The position numbers and the translations under genes were made by a program. A stretch of DNA of 64,000 nucleotides, taken from positions 496,001 through 560,000 of the forward strand of contig NZ_JAMZDX010000006.1 of NCBI RefSeq assembly GCF_024172095.1, in the 5' to 3' direction. Numbering within the stretch: position 1 is the stretch's first letter; the number at the start of each line of letters is the position of its first letter. The DNA comes from Kitasatospora cinereorecta. GTDB lineage: Bacteria; Actinomycetota; Actinomycetes; Streptomycetales; Streptomycetaceae. The notes under the pieces are model-generated. The model was not told the origin of the DNA. It did not search any database and worked only from the letters and a program-made list of their open reading frames with translations. Below, one piece after another: positions 25,619 through 36,698 of the stretch.

Positions 25619-26146
25619 ATGGCCGGGACTCCGGAGCCGTCGGGTGTGGAGCCGTCGGGCGTGGATCTGGCGCGGGTGGCGTTGCGGGCGGCGAAGGAGC
25701 AGGCGCGCAAGCGGGGTGAGCAGGTCCGGGAGAAGCGGGAGGCGCGGCGGCACGGGCTGCGTTCGGGGGCGCGGGCGGACGGGCGGGATCCGGTGCCGTT
25801 GGGGGCGGCGCTGAATCGTTTGATCACGGAGCGCGGTTGGGAGGCGCCGGCCGCGGTGGGCGGGGTGATGGGCCGCTGGCCGCAGATCGTCGGTCCGGAC
25901 ATTGCGGCGCACTGTGTGCCGAAGTCGTACGTGGAGGCCGAGGCGGTGCTGACGGTGCAGTGCGACTCGACCGCGTGGGCGACGCAACTCCGTTTGTTGG
26001 CTCGGCAGTTGGTGGCTCGGTTGAACCACGAGCTGGGGCACGGCACGGTGCGGGTGATCAAGGTGCTGGGGCCGGACGCGCCGGTGCGGGGGTACGGGCG
26101 CCTTCGCGCGCCGGGGAGCAAGGGGCCGGGCGACACCTGGGGGTGA
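25619..26146 (+). CDS. DUF721 (DciA-like) family protein
   Basis: 175 residues. A basic N-terminal half rich in Arg/Lys is followed by a DUF721 core (WPQIVGPDIAAHC, LTVQCDSTAWATQLRLLARQLV). DciA, the ancestral replicative helicase loader/operator in bacteria lacking DnaC, belongs to this family, and the gene stands between recF and gyrB, so a role at the replication fork is likely. The ATG follows GATAGGAGCGTGCC. A pair of box-like sequences (CCGTCCACA and TGGGGATAG) precedes it. Confidence 0.88.
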   Translation: MAGTPEPSGVEPSGVDLARVALRAAKEQARKRGEQVREKREARRHGLRSGARADGRDPVPLGAALNRLITERGWEAPAAVGGVMGRWPQIVGPDIAAHCVPKSYVEAEAVLTVQCDSTAWATQLRLLARQLVARLNHELGHGTVRVIKVLGPDAPVRGYGRLRAPGSKGPGDTWG

Positions 26147-26443
26147 GTCGGCGGGCCGGGTGGTGCGGGCTCCGGGATCACTCGGAGTGAACGGCTCCGG
26201 AACGGCTGGCGGCCCGCGTGAGGGCTCTGAGCCCCCGGGCCGAGTATCGGGACATGTGCAGAGGGGATTCAGGGCGGCACATCTGCCCTCAGGGGCTGCC
26301 AAACGCCCCTCTCTGTCAGTCGTACCGGTAGACTGAGAGCCAAACACCGTTGCTTGCAGCAACCGAGTCGAAACGCCGTGGTCGCACGCTTGCCCCATCC
26401 GGGGGCGGGGATGCGGCCCGCGCTGTGCCAGAGAGGGCGCTTC
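26147..26443 (+). promoter_or_regulatory. gyrB leader region
   Basis: 297-bp gap. A possible -10 TAGACT is at 26329-26334, but no matching -35 stands out. A run of GAGAGGG before the GTG at 26444 is the ribosome binding site. No terminator for DUF721 is obvious. Confidence 0.4.
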
Positions 26444-28444
26444 GTGGCCGATTCCGGCATTCCCAGCCAGAACCCAGACCCCACCGACCAGTCCGGCAAC
26501 AAGGCCTACGACGCCAGCGCGATCCAGGTGCTGGAGGGCCTCGACGCCGTCCGCAAGCGCCCGGGCATGTACATCGGCTCGACGGGCGAGCGCGGCCTGC
26601 ACCACCTGGTGCAGGAGATCGTGGACAACTCCGTCGACGAGGCCATGGCAGGGCACGCCGACACCATCGACGTGACCATCCTGGCCGACGGCGGCGTCCG
26701 GGTGATCGACAACGGCCGAGGCATCCCGGTCGGCATCATGCCGGGCCAGGACAAGCCGGCCGTCGAGGTCGTGCTGACCGTGCTGCACGCCGGCGGCAAG
26801 TTCGGCGGCGCCGGCTACGCCGTCTCCGGCGGCCTGCACGGCGTCGGCATCTCCGTGGTGAACGCGCTGTCCACCCGCCTCGCGGTGGAGATCTGGACCG
26901 ACGGCGCCCGCTGGACGCAGGAGTACAAGTCGGGTGCCCCGACCGCTCCGCTGGCCAAGCACGAGGAGACCGGCCGGACCGGCACCAGCGTGACGTTCTG
27001 GGCCGACGGCGACATCTTCGAGACCACGGTCTACTCCTTCGAGACGCTGTCGCGGCGCTTCCAGGAGATGGCGTTCCTCAACAAGGGGCTGACCATCTCG
27101 CTGACCGACGAGCGCCTGGAACACGCCGACGAGGAGGGCAACCCGCTCTCGGTCACGTACAAGTACGACGGCGGCATCGCCGACTACGTCGCCCACCTGA
27201 ACTCCCGCAAGGGCGAGCCGGTCCACCCCTCGGTGATCGACTTCGAGGCGGAGGACAAGGACAAGCGGATCTCGGTCGAGATCGCGATGCAGTGGAACGC
27301 GTCCTACACCGAGGGCGTGTACTCGTTCGCCAACACCATCCACACCCACGGCGGCGGTACCCACGAGGAGGGCTTCCGGGCCGCGCTGACCGGTCTGATG
27401 AACCGGTACGCGCGCGACAAGAAGCTGCTCCGGGAGAAGGACGACAACCTCTCCGGCGAGGACATCCGCGAGGGTCTGACCGCGATCATCTCGATCAAGC
27501 TCGGCGAGCCGCAGTTCGAGGGCCAGACCAAGGACAAGCTGGGCAACACCGAGGCCAAGACCTTCGTGCAGAAGGTGGTCAACGAGCACCTGGCCGACTG
27601 GCTGGACCGCAACCCGACCGAGGCGGCGGACATCGTCCGCAAGTCGATCCAGGCCGCCAGTGCCCGGGTCGCCGCCCGCAAGGCGCGCGACCTGACCCGG
27701 CGCAAGGGCCTGCTGGAGTCGGCGTCGCTGCCGGGCAAGCTCTCCGACTGCCAGTCCAAGGACGCGGCCGAGTGCGAGATCTTCATCGTCGAGGGTGACT
27801 CCGCCGGCGGCTCGGCCAAGCAGGGCCGCGACCCGCGCACCCAGGCGATCCTCCCGATCCGCGGCAAGATCCTGAACGTGGAGAAGGCCCGGATCGACAA
27901 GGTGCTGCAGAACACCGAGGTCCAGGCGCTGATCTCGGCCTTCGGCTGCGGCATCCAGGAGGACTACGACGAGTCCAAGCTGCGGTATCACAAGATCGTG
28001 CTGATGGCCGACGCCGACGTCGACGGACAGCACATCCGGACCCTGCTGCTCACCCTGCTGTTCCGCTTCATGCGGCCGCTGGTGGAGGCCGGGTACGTGT
28101 ACCTGGCGATGCCCCCGCTCTACAAGATCAAGTGGGGCAAGGACGACTTCGAGTACGCCTACTCCGACCGCGAGCGGGACGCGGTGATCGCGGCCGGCGT
28201 GGAGGCCGGGCGCCGGCTGCCCAAGGACGACGCCATCCAGCGCTTCAAGGGTCTCGGCGAGATGAACGCCGAGGAGCTGCGGATCACCACCATGGACGCC
28301 GAGCACCGGCTGCTGCTCCAGGTCACCCTGGAGGACGCGGCCCGCGCCGACGACCTGTTCTCGGTCCTGATGGGCGAGGACGTCGAGGCCCGCCGCTCCT
28401 TCATCCAGCGCAACGCCAAGGACGTCCGCTTCCTGGACGTGTGA
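26444..28444 (+). CDS. gyrB: DNA gyrase subunit B
   Basis: About 666 residues; the ATPase subunit that drives negative supercoiling. GHKL ATP-binding motifs: EIVDNSVDEA, DNGRGIPV and the GGLHGVG lid. The TOPRIM region has VEGDSAGGSA and ADADVDGQHI. The C-terminal GLGEMNAEEL is diagnostic. GTG 26444 is preferred to the upstream ATG 26354 because it has a purine-rich ribosome binding site and the extra residues are not GyrB-like. Confidence 0.97.
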   Translation: MADSGIPSQNPDPTDQSGNKAYDASAIQVLEGLDAVRKRPGMYIGSTGERGLHHLVQEIVDNSVDEAMAGHADTIDVTILADGGVRVIDNGRGIPVGIMPGQDKPAVEVVLTVLHAGGKFGGAGYAVSGGLHGVGISVVNALSTRLAVEIWTDGARWTQEYKSGAPTAPLAKHEETGRTGTSVTFWADGDIFETTVYSFETLSRRFQEMAFLNKGLTISLTDERLEHADEEGNPLSVTYKYDGGIADYVAHLNSRKGEPVHPSVIDFEAEDKDKRISVEIAMQWNASYTEGVYSFANTIHTHGGGTHEEGFRAALTGLMNRYARDKKLLREKDDNLSGEDIREGLTAIISIKLGEPQFEGQTKDKLGNTEAKTFVQKVVNEHLADWLDRNPTEAADIVRKSIQAASARVAARKARDLTRRKGLLESASLPGKLSDCQSKDAAECEIFIVEGDSAGGSAKQGRDPRTQAILPIRGKILNVEKARIDKVLQNTEVQALISAFGCGIQEDYDESKLRYHKIVLMADADVDGQHIRTLLLTLLFRFMRPLVEAGYVYLAMPPLYKIKWGKDDFEYAYSDRERDAVIAAGVEAGRRLPKDDAIQRFKGLGEMNAEELRITTMDAEHRLLLQVTLEDAARADDLFSVLMGEDVEARRSFIQRNAKDVRFLDV

Positions 28445-28482
28445 CGCACCCGTCAGGATCGTTGAAAGGAAACTGACCACCA

Positions 28483-31089
<2,607 letters not shown>

Positions 31090-31106
31090 CCGCGGCCGCC
31101 GTGCGT

Positions 31107-31139
31107 CGGTGCCCGCCCCGCAGGCCGGGGCGGGCACCG
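31107..31139 (+). terminator. Hairpin terminator after gyrA
   Basis: Perfect 14-bp GC-rich stem with a CAGGC loop, 18 bases past the gyrA stop; no T tract. Confidence 0.7.
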
Positions 31140-31238
31140 GCCGCTGACCGGCACCGGGCCTCGGGGCCGTACGGTGGACGAGCAGAGATGGACCAGGACG
31201 GCGGGCGCCGGTCTGGGAGACGGTTCGGGAGGACCAGG

Positions 31239-31982
31239 GTGAGTGGAGCCACGGGTGCTGGAGGTGCCACGGGCGGCCTGCCGGGCGGACAGGGCGGAGC
31301 GCCGTACGGCGGCGGCATGCCCCCGCGTCCGCCCGAGCACCCGGCGGCGTCCACGTCGCTGATGCCGCCGGTCGCCTCGGCCGGCCAGCCGGGCGCGGGC
31401 GGGACGCACGGGGCGGGCTTCAGCGCCCAGACCCCGGCGCAGCCGCCGGCCCCGCCCGCCGCCGCGCCGACGGCGGGCAGCGGGTTCTCCCAGCCCACCA
31501 CCTACGCCAAGGGCCAGCCCACCCCGGCCCGCGGGACCCGGACCGACGGGGCCGGGCGCGGCACCGGGGCGGCGCGCCGTCCCGCCGCTCCCCCGGCGTC
31601 CGGCGGCCGTACCCGCAAGGCCCGGCTGCGGGTCACCAAGGTCGACCCGTGGTCGGTGATGAAGGTCAGCTTCCTGCTGTCCCTCGCCGTCGGCGTGATC
31701 ATCATCGTGGCCTCGGCGCTGCTCTGGATGATCCTGGACGGGCTGGGTGTCTTCGACTCGATCAGCTCCACGCTGAAGGACGTCACGGGCAACGACAGCA
31801 GCTCCGGCGGCTTCAACCTGATGGACTACATCGGCTTCGGCAAGGTGTTCATGTTCACCACGCTGATCGCCGTGGTGGACGTCGTCCTGATGACCGCCCT
31901 GTGCACCCTGGGCGCCTTCATCTACAACTACGCGGCGGGCTTCGCCGGCGGTGTCGAGCTGACCCTCGCCGAGGAGGAGTGA
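31239..31982 (+). CDS. DUF3566 membrane protein
   Basis: About 247 residues. The first 120 are Gly/Pro/Ala-rich and low-complexity. The DUF3566 core then starts at RLRVTKVDPWSVMKVSFLL and contains two transmembrane helices (about residues 144-170 and 205-235). It is regularly found just downstream of gyrA in actinobacteria; function unknown. GTG 31239 has GGGAGG five bases upstream. ATG 31188 is an in-frame alternative with a poor ribosome binding site. Confidence 0.85.
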   Translation: MSGATGAGGATGGLPGGQGGAPYGGGMPPRPPEHPAASTSLMPPVASAGQPGAGGTHGAGFSAQTPAQPPAPPAAAPTAGSGFSQPTTYAKGQPTPARGTRTDGAGRGTGAARRPAAPPASGGRTRKARLRVTKVDPWSVMKVSFLLSLAVGVIIIVASALLWMILDGLGVFDSISSTLKDVTGNDSSSGGFNLMDYIGFGKVFMFTTLIAVVDVVLMTALCTLGAFIYNYAAGFAGGVELTLAEEE

Positions 31983-32073
31983 CCCCTCGCCGGGTCGGAT
32001 CGACCGTCCGCGCCCACTGACCGGGCGGCGCCCGCAGGCGCGGTGACGTCCCGTCAGTCGGATCGGAATTCCG

Positions 32074-32106
32074 GGGCCCCGGAGGCTGTTGCAGCTTCCG
32101 GGGCCC
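32074..32106 (+). terminator. Hairpin terminator after the DUF3566 gene
   Basis: 14-bp stem with one G-T pair and a GTTGC loop. It is the only notable element in the 304-bp gap before the methyltransferase gene, apart from that gene's ribosome binding site. Confidence 0.7.
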
Positions 32107-32286
32107 TTCGGCGTACCCGCCGGTGTTCGAGGGTCCCGATGCGGCGATACGGGTGACCGGACGGCGCGCCGAAGGGCCGACGGCCCCGCGGCGTGGATTA
32201 GTGAATCCACCGACCGGGAAGCCTGCTGCGCGGGTGTGCCCGCCGGTCGGGCGCACGTGGACGGTACGGCTGGGGCGGAGGTCGTC

Positions 32287-33660
32287 ATGGCGGAGATCGC
32301 GAGGCAACTGACCGGCGCGCTGGAGGGGCTGCTCGGACTGCCGCTCCCCCTGCGGGTGCAGGCCTGGGACGGCTCGATGGCCGGACCGGCGGGCGCCCCC
32401 GCGCTGGTGCTGCGCAACCGCCGCGCGGTGCGCCGGCTGATCTGGCAGCCCGGCGAGCTCGGACTCGCCCGCGCGTACGTCTCCGGGGACCTGGAGATCG
32501 CCCCGGACTCCGACCTGTACGAGGTGCTCGACGCGGTCGCCCAGGTCGCCGAGGACCCGCGGATCCGGCAGCTGCGGCTCGGCCCCCGTGACGTGCTCGG
32601 CGAGCGCGGCCGCGCCCTGCTCGCCACGGCCCTGCGGCTGGGCACCCTGGGCCCGCAGCCGGCGCCCCCGGCCGAGGAGGTCCGCCGCCGCCGCGGGCGC
32701 CTGCACAGCCGCCTGCGCGACCGCGCCGCGATCAGCCACCACTACGACGTCGGCAACGACTTCTACGGCCTCGTGCTGGGCAGCTCGATGGTCTACTCGT
32801 GCGCCTACTGGACGCCCGCCGCCAAGAGCCTGGAGGACGCCCAGGAGGCCAAGCTCGACCTGATCTGCCGCAAGCTCGGCCTGCGGCCCGGCATGCGCCT
32901 GCTGGACGTCGGCTGCGGCTGGGGGTCGCTCGTCCTGCACGCGGCCCGTCACTACGGCGTCCAGGCCGTCGGCGTGTCCATCTCCGAGGAGCAGGTCGCC
33001 CTCGCCCGGCAGCGGGTCGCCGACGCCGGCCTCGGCGACCGGGTCGAGATCCGCCTCCAGGACTACCGGGAGATCCCCGACGGGCCGTTCGACGCCGTCT
33101 CCAGCGTCGGCATGGCCGAGCATGTCGGCTCCGCCGAGTACCTGACCTACGCGCGGGGCCTGTACGGCCTGCTCGCCCCCGGCGGGCGGCTGCTCAACCA
33201 CCAGATCGCGCGACGCCCCGAGCTGCCCGGCGAGCCCTACCGGCCCAGCCCCTTCATCGACCGGTACGTCTTCCCCGACGGGGAGCTCTCGCCGATCGGC
33301 ACCACCGTCACCCGGCTGGAGGAGGCCGGCTTCGAGGTGCGGGACGTCGAGTCGCTGCGGGAGCACTACGCGCTGACCCTGCGCGACTGGGTGGCCAACC
33401 TGGAGGCCCACTGGCCGCAGGCCGTCTCCCTGGTCGGCCGCGGGCGCGCCCGGGTCTGGCGCCTGTACATGGCCGCCTCCGCCCTCGCCTTCGAGCAGAA
33501 CCGCATCGGGATCAACCAGGTGCTCGCCGTCCGCCCCGGCCCCGACGGCGCCAGCGGGCTGCCCGCCACCCGTGAGCAGTGGCTCTCCGGAGCGGCTGAG
33601 CTGGGCCGCTCGGCGGACCGCGCCGATACGGATTTGGGAGATCGGCCGTCGGTCCGCTAA
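32287..33660 (+). CDS. Cyclopropane-fatty-acyl-phospholipid synthase-like methyltransferase
   Basis: About 457 residues. The N-terminal 125 residues form the lipid-binding part of the CFAS family (RNRRAVRRLIWQPGELGLARAYVSG). The catalytic part begins at AISHHYDVGNDFYGL, with the SAM motif LLDVGCGWGSL and later YVFPDGEL. It probably methylenates or methylates unsaturated membrane lipids; the exact product is uncertain. ATG 32287 has GGAGG five bases upstream. The 3' end overlaps the predicted tRNA-Ile promoter. Confidence 0.88.
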   Translation: MAEIARQLTGALEGLLGLPLPLRVQAWDGSMAGPAGAPALVLRNRRAVRRLIWQPGELGLARAYVSGDLEIAPDSDLYEVLDAVAQVAEDPRIRQLRLGPRDVLGERGRALLATALRLGTLGPQPAPPAEEVRRRRGRLHSRLRDRAAISHHYDVGNDFYGLVLGSSMVYSCAYWTPAAKSLEDAQEAKLDLICRKLGLRPGMRLLDVGCGWGSLVLHAARHYGVQAVGVSISEEQVALARQRVADAGLGDRVEIRLQDYREIPDGPFDAVSSVGMAEHVGSAEYLTYARGLYGLLAPGGRLLNHQIARRPELPGEPYRPSPFIDRYVFPDGELSPIGTTVTRLEEAGFEVRDVESLREHYALTLRDWVANLEAHWPQAVSLVGRGRARVWRLYMAASALAFEQNRIGINQVLAVRPGPDGASGLPATREQWLSGAAELGRSADRADTDLGDRPSVR

Positions 33661-33663
33661 TCT
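33634..33663 (+). promoter_or_regulatory. Predicted tRNA-Ile promoter
   Basis: TTGGGA (33634-33639) and TAATCT (33658-33663), 18 bases apart. The -10 begins on the stop codon of the methyltransferase gene. Confidence 0.6.
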
Positions 33664-33676
33664 TTCAGTGCGGCAA

Positions 33677-33750
33677 GGGGCTATAGCTCAGACGGTTAGA
33701 GCGCTTCCCTGATAAGGAAGAGGCCACAGGTTCAAGTCCTGTTAGCCCCA
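33677..33750 (+). tRNA. tRNA-Ile (GAT)
   Basis: 74 nt. The acceptor stem GGGGCTA pairs with TAGCCCC. The anticodon arm is CTTCC-CTGATAA-GGAAG with anticodon GAT, and the T arm contains GGTTCAAGTCC. Discriminator base A; the CCA end is not encoded. Confidence 0.97.
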
Positions 33751-33758
33751 CCGAAGTT

Positions 33759-33791
33759 GAAGGGCCCGACCACATGGTGGTCGGGCCCTTC
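33759..33791 (+). terminator. Terminator after tRNA-Ile
   Basis: Perfect 15-bp stem (GAAGGGCCCGACCAC with its complement) and an ATG loop, nine bases past the tRNA. Confidence 0.85.
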
Positions 33792-34026
33792 GACGTTGTG
33801 GTCGTAACCCCGCTGGCTCCCCGCTCGTTGGACCGGATGCGCAGAGGCAACATGGGGTTGGGCGACACGAAGCCGTTGTGAAGTCGGGGATAGCCGGGCG
33901 TCAGTACCGGTCATGGGATCTGTGGACGTAGCGCGACCTCTGCTCCGGCCGGCGGAAGTCCGGTCCCGTACGCCTGGGGATACAGGGCGGTCCATCGAGA
34001 TCACTCAACCCGTGTGAGGCATCCCC

Positions 34027-34713
34027 ATGTCCATGGAAGCCGTCATCCTCGAGTCGCGGAGCTTCCGCCGCCAGTTGTGCGGCCGCACCGACGCGCTCGA
34101 CAAGGTCAAGGCGCTCACCCTCCTCCCGGACGGTGTGCACGTCACCACGAAGATGGTCGCCGACTACTTCGAGGTGCCCGAGAAGACCGTCAAGAAGGTA
34201 ACGGAACGTCACCGCACCGAGTTGGCCGCCAACGGCATGGCCGTGCTGCGCGGCTCTGACCTGGAAACTTTTAAGGGCGACAGCCTGTCGCCCTTTCCCG
34301 GAAGTTATCCACAGGCTCGGTGTGCACTCACCGTGTTCACCCGGCGGGCGGTGTTGAACGTCGCGATGCTCCTGCGCGACAGCGACGTCGCGCGCCGGGT
34401 GCGGGAGCACATGCTCGACGTCGTCGAGGCCGGCCCCGTCCGGGCGCGGCCGTGGAGGCACTGGAGCCGGCTCCGCTGGGACGAGTACGAGACGGTCAGC
34501 CGCGACCCCGCCGCCGAGGCGTGGCGGCGGAAGATCGACGGGCTCGACCCGTTCGAGGTGCCCGACGAGGACCGCCTCGGCTCCGTTGAGCGGCGGATCG
34601 ACGCGCAGGGTGCGGTGATCACCGCGCTCGGCGAGCGGGTCGGCCGGCTGGGCGAGGAGCTGCGGGTGGTCCGCGGCGAGTTGGTGCGGTCGCGGATCCG
34701 CCGCCGCCCGTAG
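34027..34713 (+). CDS. Phage-antirepressor-like protein of unknown function
   Basis: 228 residues. The N-terminal third (VHVTTKMVADYFEVPEKTV) resembles the winged or helix-turn-helix start of Rha/ORF6N/Bro-type phage antirepressors. The middle block TRRAVLNVAMLLRDSDVARRVR is typical of the same group. The C-terminus contains a heptad-like region (residues 185-220) that could form a coiled coil. No other phage gene is near, so it looks domesticated. A covarying hairpin lies inside the coding region at 34273-34295 (KGDSLSPF) and a related one just after the stop. A perfect TTATCCACA DnaA box is at 34305-34313. Function unknown; a DNA-binding regulator is the best guess. Confidence 0.7.
   Translation: MSMEAVILESRSFRRQLCGRTDALDKVKALTLLPDGVHVTTKMVADYFEVPEKTVKKVTERHRTELAANGMAVLRGSDLETFKGDSLSPFPGSYPQARCALTVFTRRAVLNVAMLLRDSDVARRVREHMLDVVEAGPVRARPWRHWSRLRWDEYETVSRDPAAEAWRRKIDGLDPFEVPDEDRLGSVERRIDAQGAVITALGERVGRLGEELRVVRGELVRSRIRRRP
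34273..34295 (+). repeat. Hairpin repeat copy 1 (inside coding sequence)
   Basis: 10-bp stem AAGGGCGACA with its exact complement around a GCC loop, flanked by TT and TCCCGG. It matches copy 2 at 34725 with compensatory changes. Confidence 0.8.
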
Positions 34714-34724
34714 CGGTCGACGTT

Positions 34725-34747
34725 AAGAGGGACAGCCTGTCCCTCTT
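34725..34747 (+). repeat. Hairpin repeat copy 2 (after the stop codon)
   Basis: 10-bp stem AAGAGGGACA with its exact complement around the same GCC loop and the same TT and TCCCGG flanks, 12 bases after the stop of the antirepressor-like gene. It may also act as a terminator. Confidence 0.8.
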
Positions 34748-34748
34748 T

Positions 34749-34844
34749 CCCGGGTCCGGAGTGACAGGAGTTCACGCCGGACCCGGGAGTTGTCCACAGG
34801 GTGGGAACGTGCCTGGGGACACGGTCGTTGAACCCTGTGGACAC
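34749..34844. promoter_or_regulatory. Hairpin and two DnaA boxes upstream of the DLW gene
   Basis: This is the main content of the 311-bp gap 34714-35024. An 11-bp inverted repeat (CCCGGGTCCGG at 34749-34759, complement at 34777-34787) is followed by a perfect box TTGTCCACA at 34790-34798 and a one-mismatch reverse box TGTGGACAC at 34836-34844. The rest up to 35024 shows no clear promoter. Confidence 0.6.
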
Positions 34845-35024
34845 GGGTGTGGCGGTGGTGCTTCGGCCGACGTCAAACCCTGGTTCGGATCGGCCGGTTG
34901 GACGCAGTGGTGGCCGCCCTGGAAAGGGTTACCGGTGTGTATCATCGGCCGCAGGGCGGTCTGTAGCCTGACCGCTGGTTCGTGCTCGCACATCCCCGAA
35001 TGCAAGAAGGACGAGGTCCCCGCG

Positions 35025-35153
35025 GTGAAGAAGCTTCTCCTGGTCGCCCTGGTCGCCCTCGGCGGCTTCTTTGTCTACCGTCAGGTCCAGGCCGACAAGG
35101 CCGAGCAGGACCTGTGGACCGAGGCCACCGACCCGGTCCCGGCCGGCCGCTGA
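35025..35153 (+). CDS. Small DLW-type membrane protein (42 aa)
   Basis: 42 residues. Starts MKKLLLVALVALGGFFVYRQ, one transmembrane helix, followed by ADKAEQDLWTEATD containing the DLW motif that names the actinobacterial DLW-39 family. The GTG start has GGACGAGG upstream. Function unknown. It stands between the antirepressor-like gene and tRNA-Ala, a position conserved in Streptomyces. Confidence 0.8.
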   Translation: MKKLLLVALVALGGFFVYRQVQADKAEQDLWTEATDPVPAGR

Positions 35154-35232
35154 GGTCACTGACGATCTTCCGCGACCCGGCTCCGGCCACCGGCCGGGGT
35201 CGGGCGCGATCGCCGTCCGTCGGACGTGCCAA

Positions 35233-35260
35233 CCCGCTCCGGGTTTTCGCCGGGAGCGGG
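35233..35260 (+). terminator. Possible terminator after the DLW gene
   Basis: 8-bp stem CCCGCTCC/GGAGCGGG with a loop containing TTTT. It ends at the likely tRNA-Ala promoter (TACTCT at 35261-35266). Confidence 0.45.
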
Positions 35261-35287
35261 TACTCTAGTGTCCGGTGCATGGCACTC

Positions 35288-35360
35288 GGGGCTTTAGCTC
35301 AGTTGGTAGAGCGCTGTCTTTGCATGGCAGATGTCAGGAGTTCGAATCTCCTAAGCTCCA
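35288..35360 (+). tRNA. tRNA-Ala (TGC)
   Basis: 73 nt. The acceptor GGGGCTT pairs with AAGCTCC with one G-T pair. The anticodon arm CTGTC-TTTGCAT-GGCAG gives anticodon TGC, and the T arm is GGAGTTCGAATCTCC. Discriminator A; no encoded CCA. Confidence 0.97.
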
Positions 35361-35366
35361 CAGCAC

Positions 35367-35408
35367 CGCAGGTGGGCCGATCCGTTTCGACGGATCGGCC
35401 CACCTGCG
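35367..35408. terminator. Bidirectional terminator between tRNA-Ala and the DUF5324 gene
   Basis: Perfect 18-bp stem around TTTCGA, with TTT on the plus side. It lies between the tRNA and the 3' end of the leftward DUF5324 gene. Confidence 0.88.
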
Positions 35409-35430
35409 TTTGTGCGTGCGGCGGCCCGGT

Positions 35431-36384
35431 TCAGTGCGGCTTGCGCGGGTCGTGCGGCTTGGGCCGGTCGTCCGAGGCGTGCTTGGTGCCGGACGGCGGG
35501 CCGGGCTTGGGGTCGCCCGCGCCGTTGTCCTCGGCGGGGGTGGAGGTCGAGGTGCCGTCGGCCGGGTCCCGCGGGGCGGAGCCGTTCATCACGGTGTCGC
35601 CGACGGGTGCTCCGCTCGCGCTGCCGGCCGGGGCCGAGCCGGGGACCGTGCCGGAACCGGAGGCGTGCGCGCCGGTGCTGTGGCCGGTGCTGTTGCCGGC
35701 GCCGCCGGCCGGGGTGGCGGTGGGGTCGGCCGGCGGTTCGACCAGCCATTCCGGGTTGCTCTGCTTGCGGTACCACTGCCAGGCGATCACGCCGGTGCCG
35801 ATCGCGATGGTGCCCGCGACGGCGAGGCCGGTGGTCCAGCCGCTGCGGTTCTCCTTCTTGATGTTCTTGGCGGCGAGTTCGCTGATCTCGGCCGCGCTGA
35901 CGTGCCCCTGCAGGGCGGTCAGGGCGGCGGCGCCCCGGGCCTGGGCCTCCTGGGCGTACGGGGAGACCGAGTCGACGGCGCCCTGGTAGGCGTCGGTGAC
36001 CTTGGGGACCAGGCCGGCCCGGGCTGCTCCGGCCGCCTGGGCGGCGGAGAGCTTGGCGGCCAGTGCCGCCTCCTGGGCGCGGTGGACGGCCTTGAGCGTG
36101 GCCTTCTGGGCCTCGGGGGAGAGGCTGAAGAAGGCGTGCTCCAGGCGTGGGGCGAGGTGCTTCACGTACTGCGTCCGGGCGCTGTGGGCGGCGTGTGCGG
36201 CGCCGGTACGGGCCTGGGCGCCGGCGGCGGCGGCCTTCGGGCCGAGCGCCTCCAGCTTGGGCCCGAGCAGCTGGCGGGCCTCGTCGGCGTAGTGCACGGC
36301 GGCGTCCCTGGCTCCCGCGGCGTAGGGCGCGAGGGCGTCCATGGTGCGGCCTGCAGTGTCTCGCGCTGTCTCCGTACGGGTCAC
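35431..36384 (-). CDS. DUF5324 family membrane protein
   Basis: About 317 residues, Ala-rich. Residues 1-200 are predicted helical and resemble apolipoprotein-like amphipathic repeats (recurrent AxxARxxA patterns). One transmembrane helix lies near 190-212 (TTGLAVAGTIAIGTGVIAW), followed by WYRKQSNPEWLVEPP and a disordered Pro/Ser/Gly tail. GTG 36384 has AGGAG six bases upstream. Function unknown; this family neighbours the tRNA-Ala locus in Streptomyces. Confidence 0.82.
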   Translation of the reverse strand: MTRTETARDTAGRTMDALAPYAAGARDAAVHYADEARQLLGPKLEALGPKAAAAGAQARTGAAHAAHSARTQYVKHLAPRLEHAFFSLSPEAQKATLKAVHRAQEAALAAKLSAAQAAGAARAGLVPKVTDAYQGAVDSVSPYAQEAQARGAAALTALQGHVSAAEISELAAKNIKKENRSGWTTGLAVAGTIAIGTGVIAWQWYRKQSNPEWLVEPPADPTATPAGGAGNSTGHSTGAHASGSGTVPGSAPAGSASGAPVGDTVMNGSAPRDPADGTSTSTPAEDNGAGDPKPGPPSGTKHASDDRPKPHDPRKPH

Positions 36385-36698
36385 GGGCTTCTCCTTCTCG
36401 GCTTCTCGGCGCATGTCCGGCGGCTGTCCGCTATGCACATTTCCACCTGATTGGAGATCATGCACCCCGTTTCGTCCTCGGGCACGTCAGGCTGCGCCGT
36501 CTGCGGGGGGTCGCGGGCCGATTTCCGGCGCCGCGGCGACCGCCAGGCGGGGCCGCGGCGACCGCCCGGCCGACGGCGTGGTGACCGGCCGGTGGAGAGA
36601 TCGCCCGCGGCCGGGTCCGCGGCAGTAGCCTGGACGGTCGCGGCGGTACCCCGGAGGCGGTGGGGTCGCCGGGATCGGTCAGGAGGAGGGACGGCGGG
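36385..36698. other. Divergent intergenic region, DUF5324/rhomboid
   Basis: 314 bp with divergent genes on either side. It is locally AT-richer around 36430-36475, where promoters are expected, but I find no pair of hexamers with correct spacing that I trust. No repeat or RNA was seen. Confidence 0.5.

Noticed and set aside
34027..34713. Prophage region
   Set aside because: Only one antirepressor-like gene is present among conserved housekeeping genes; no structural or integration genes.
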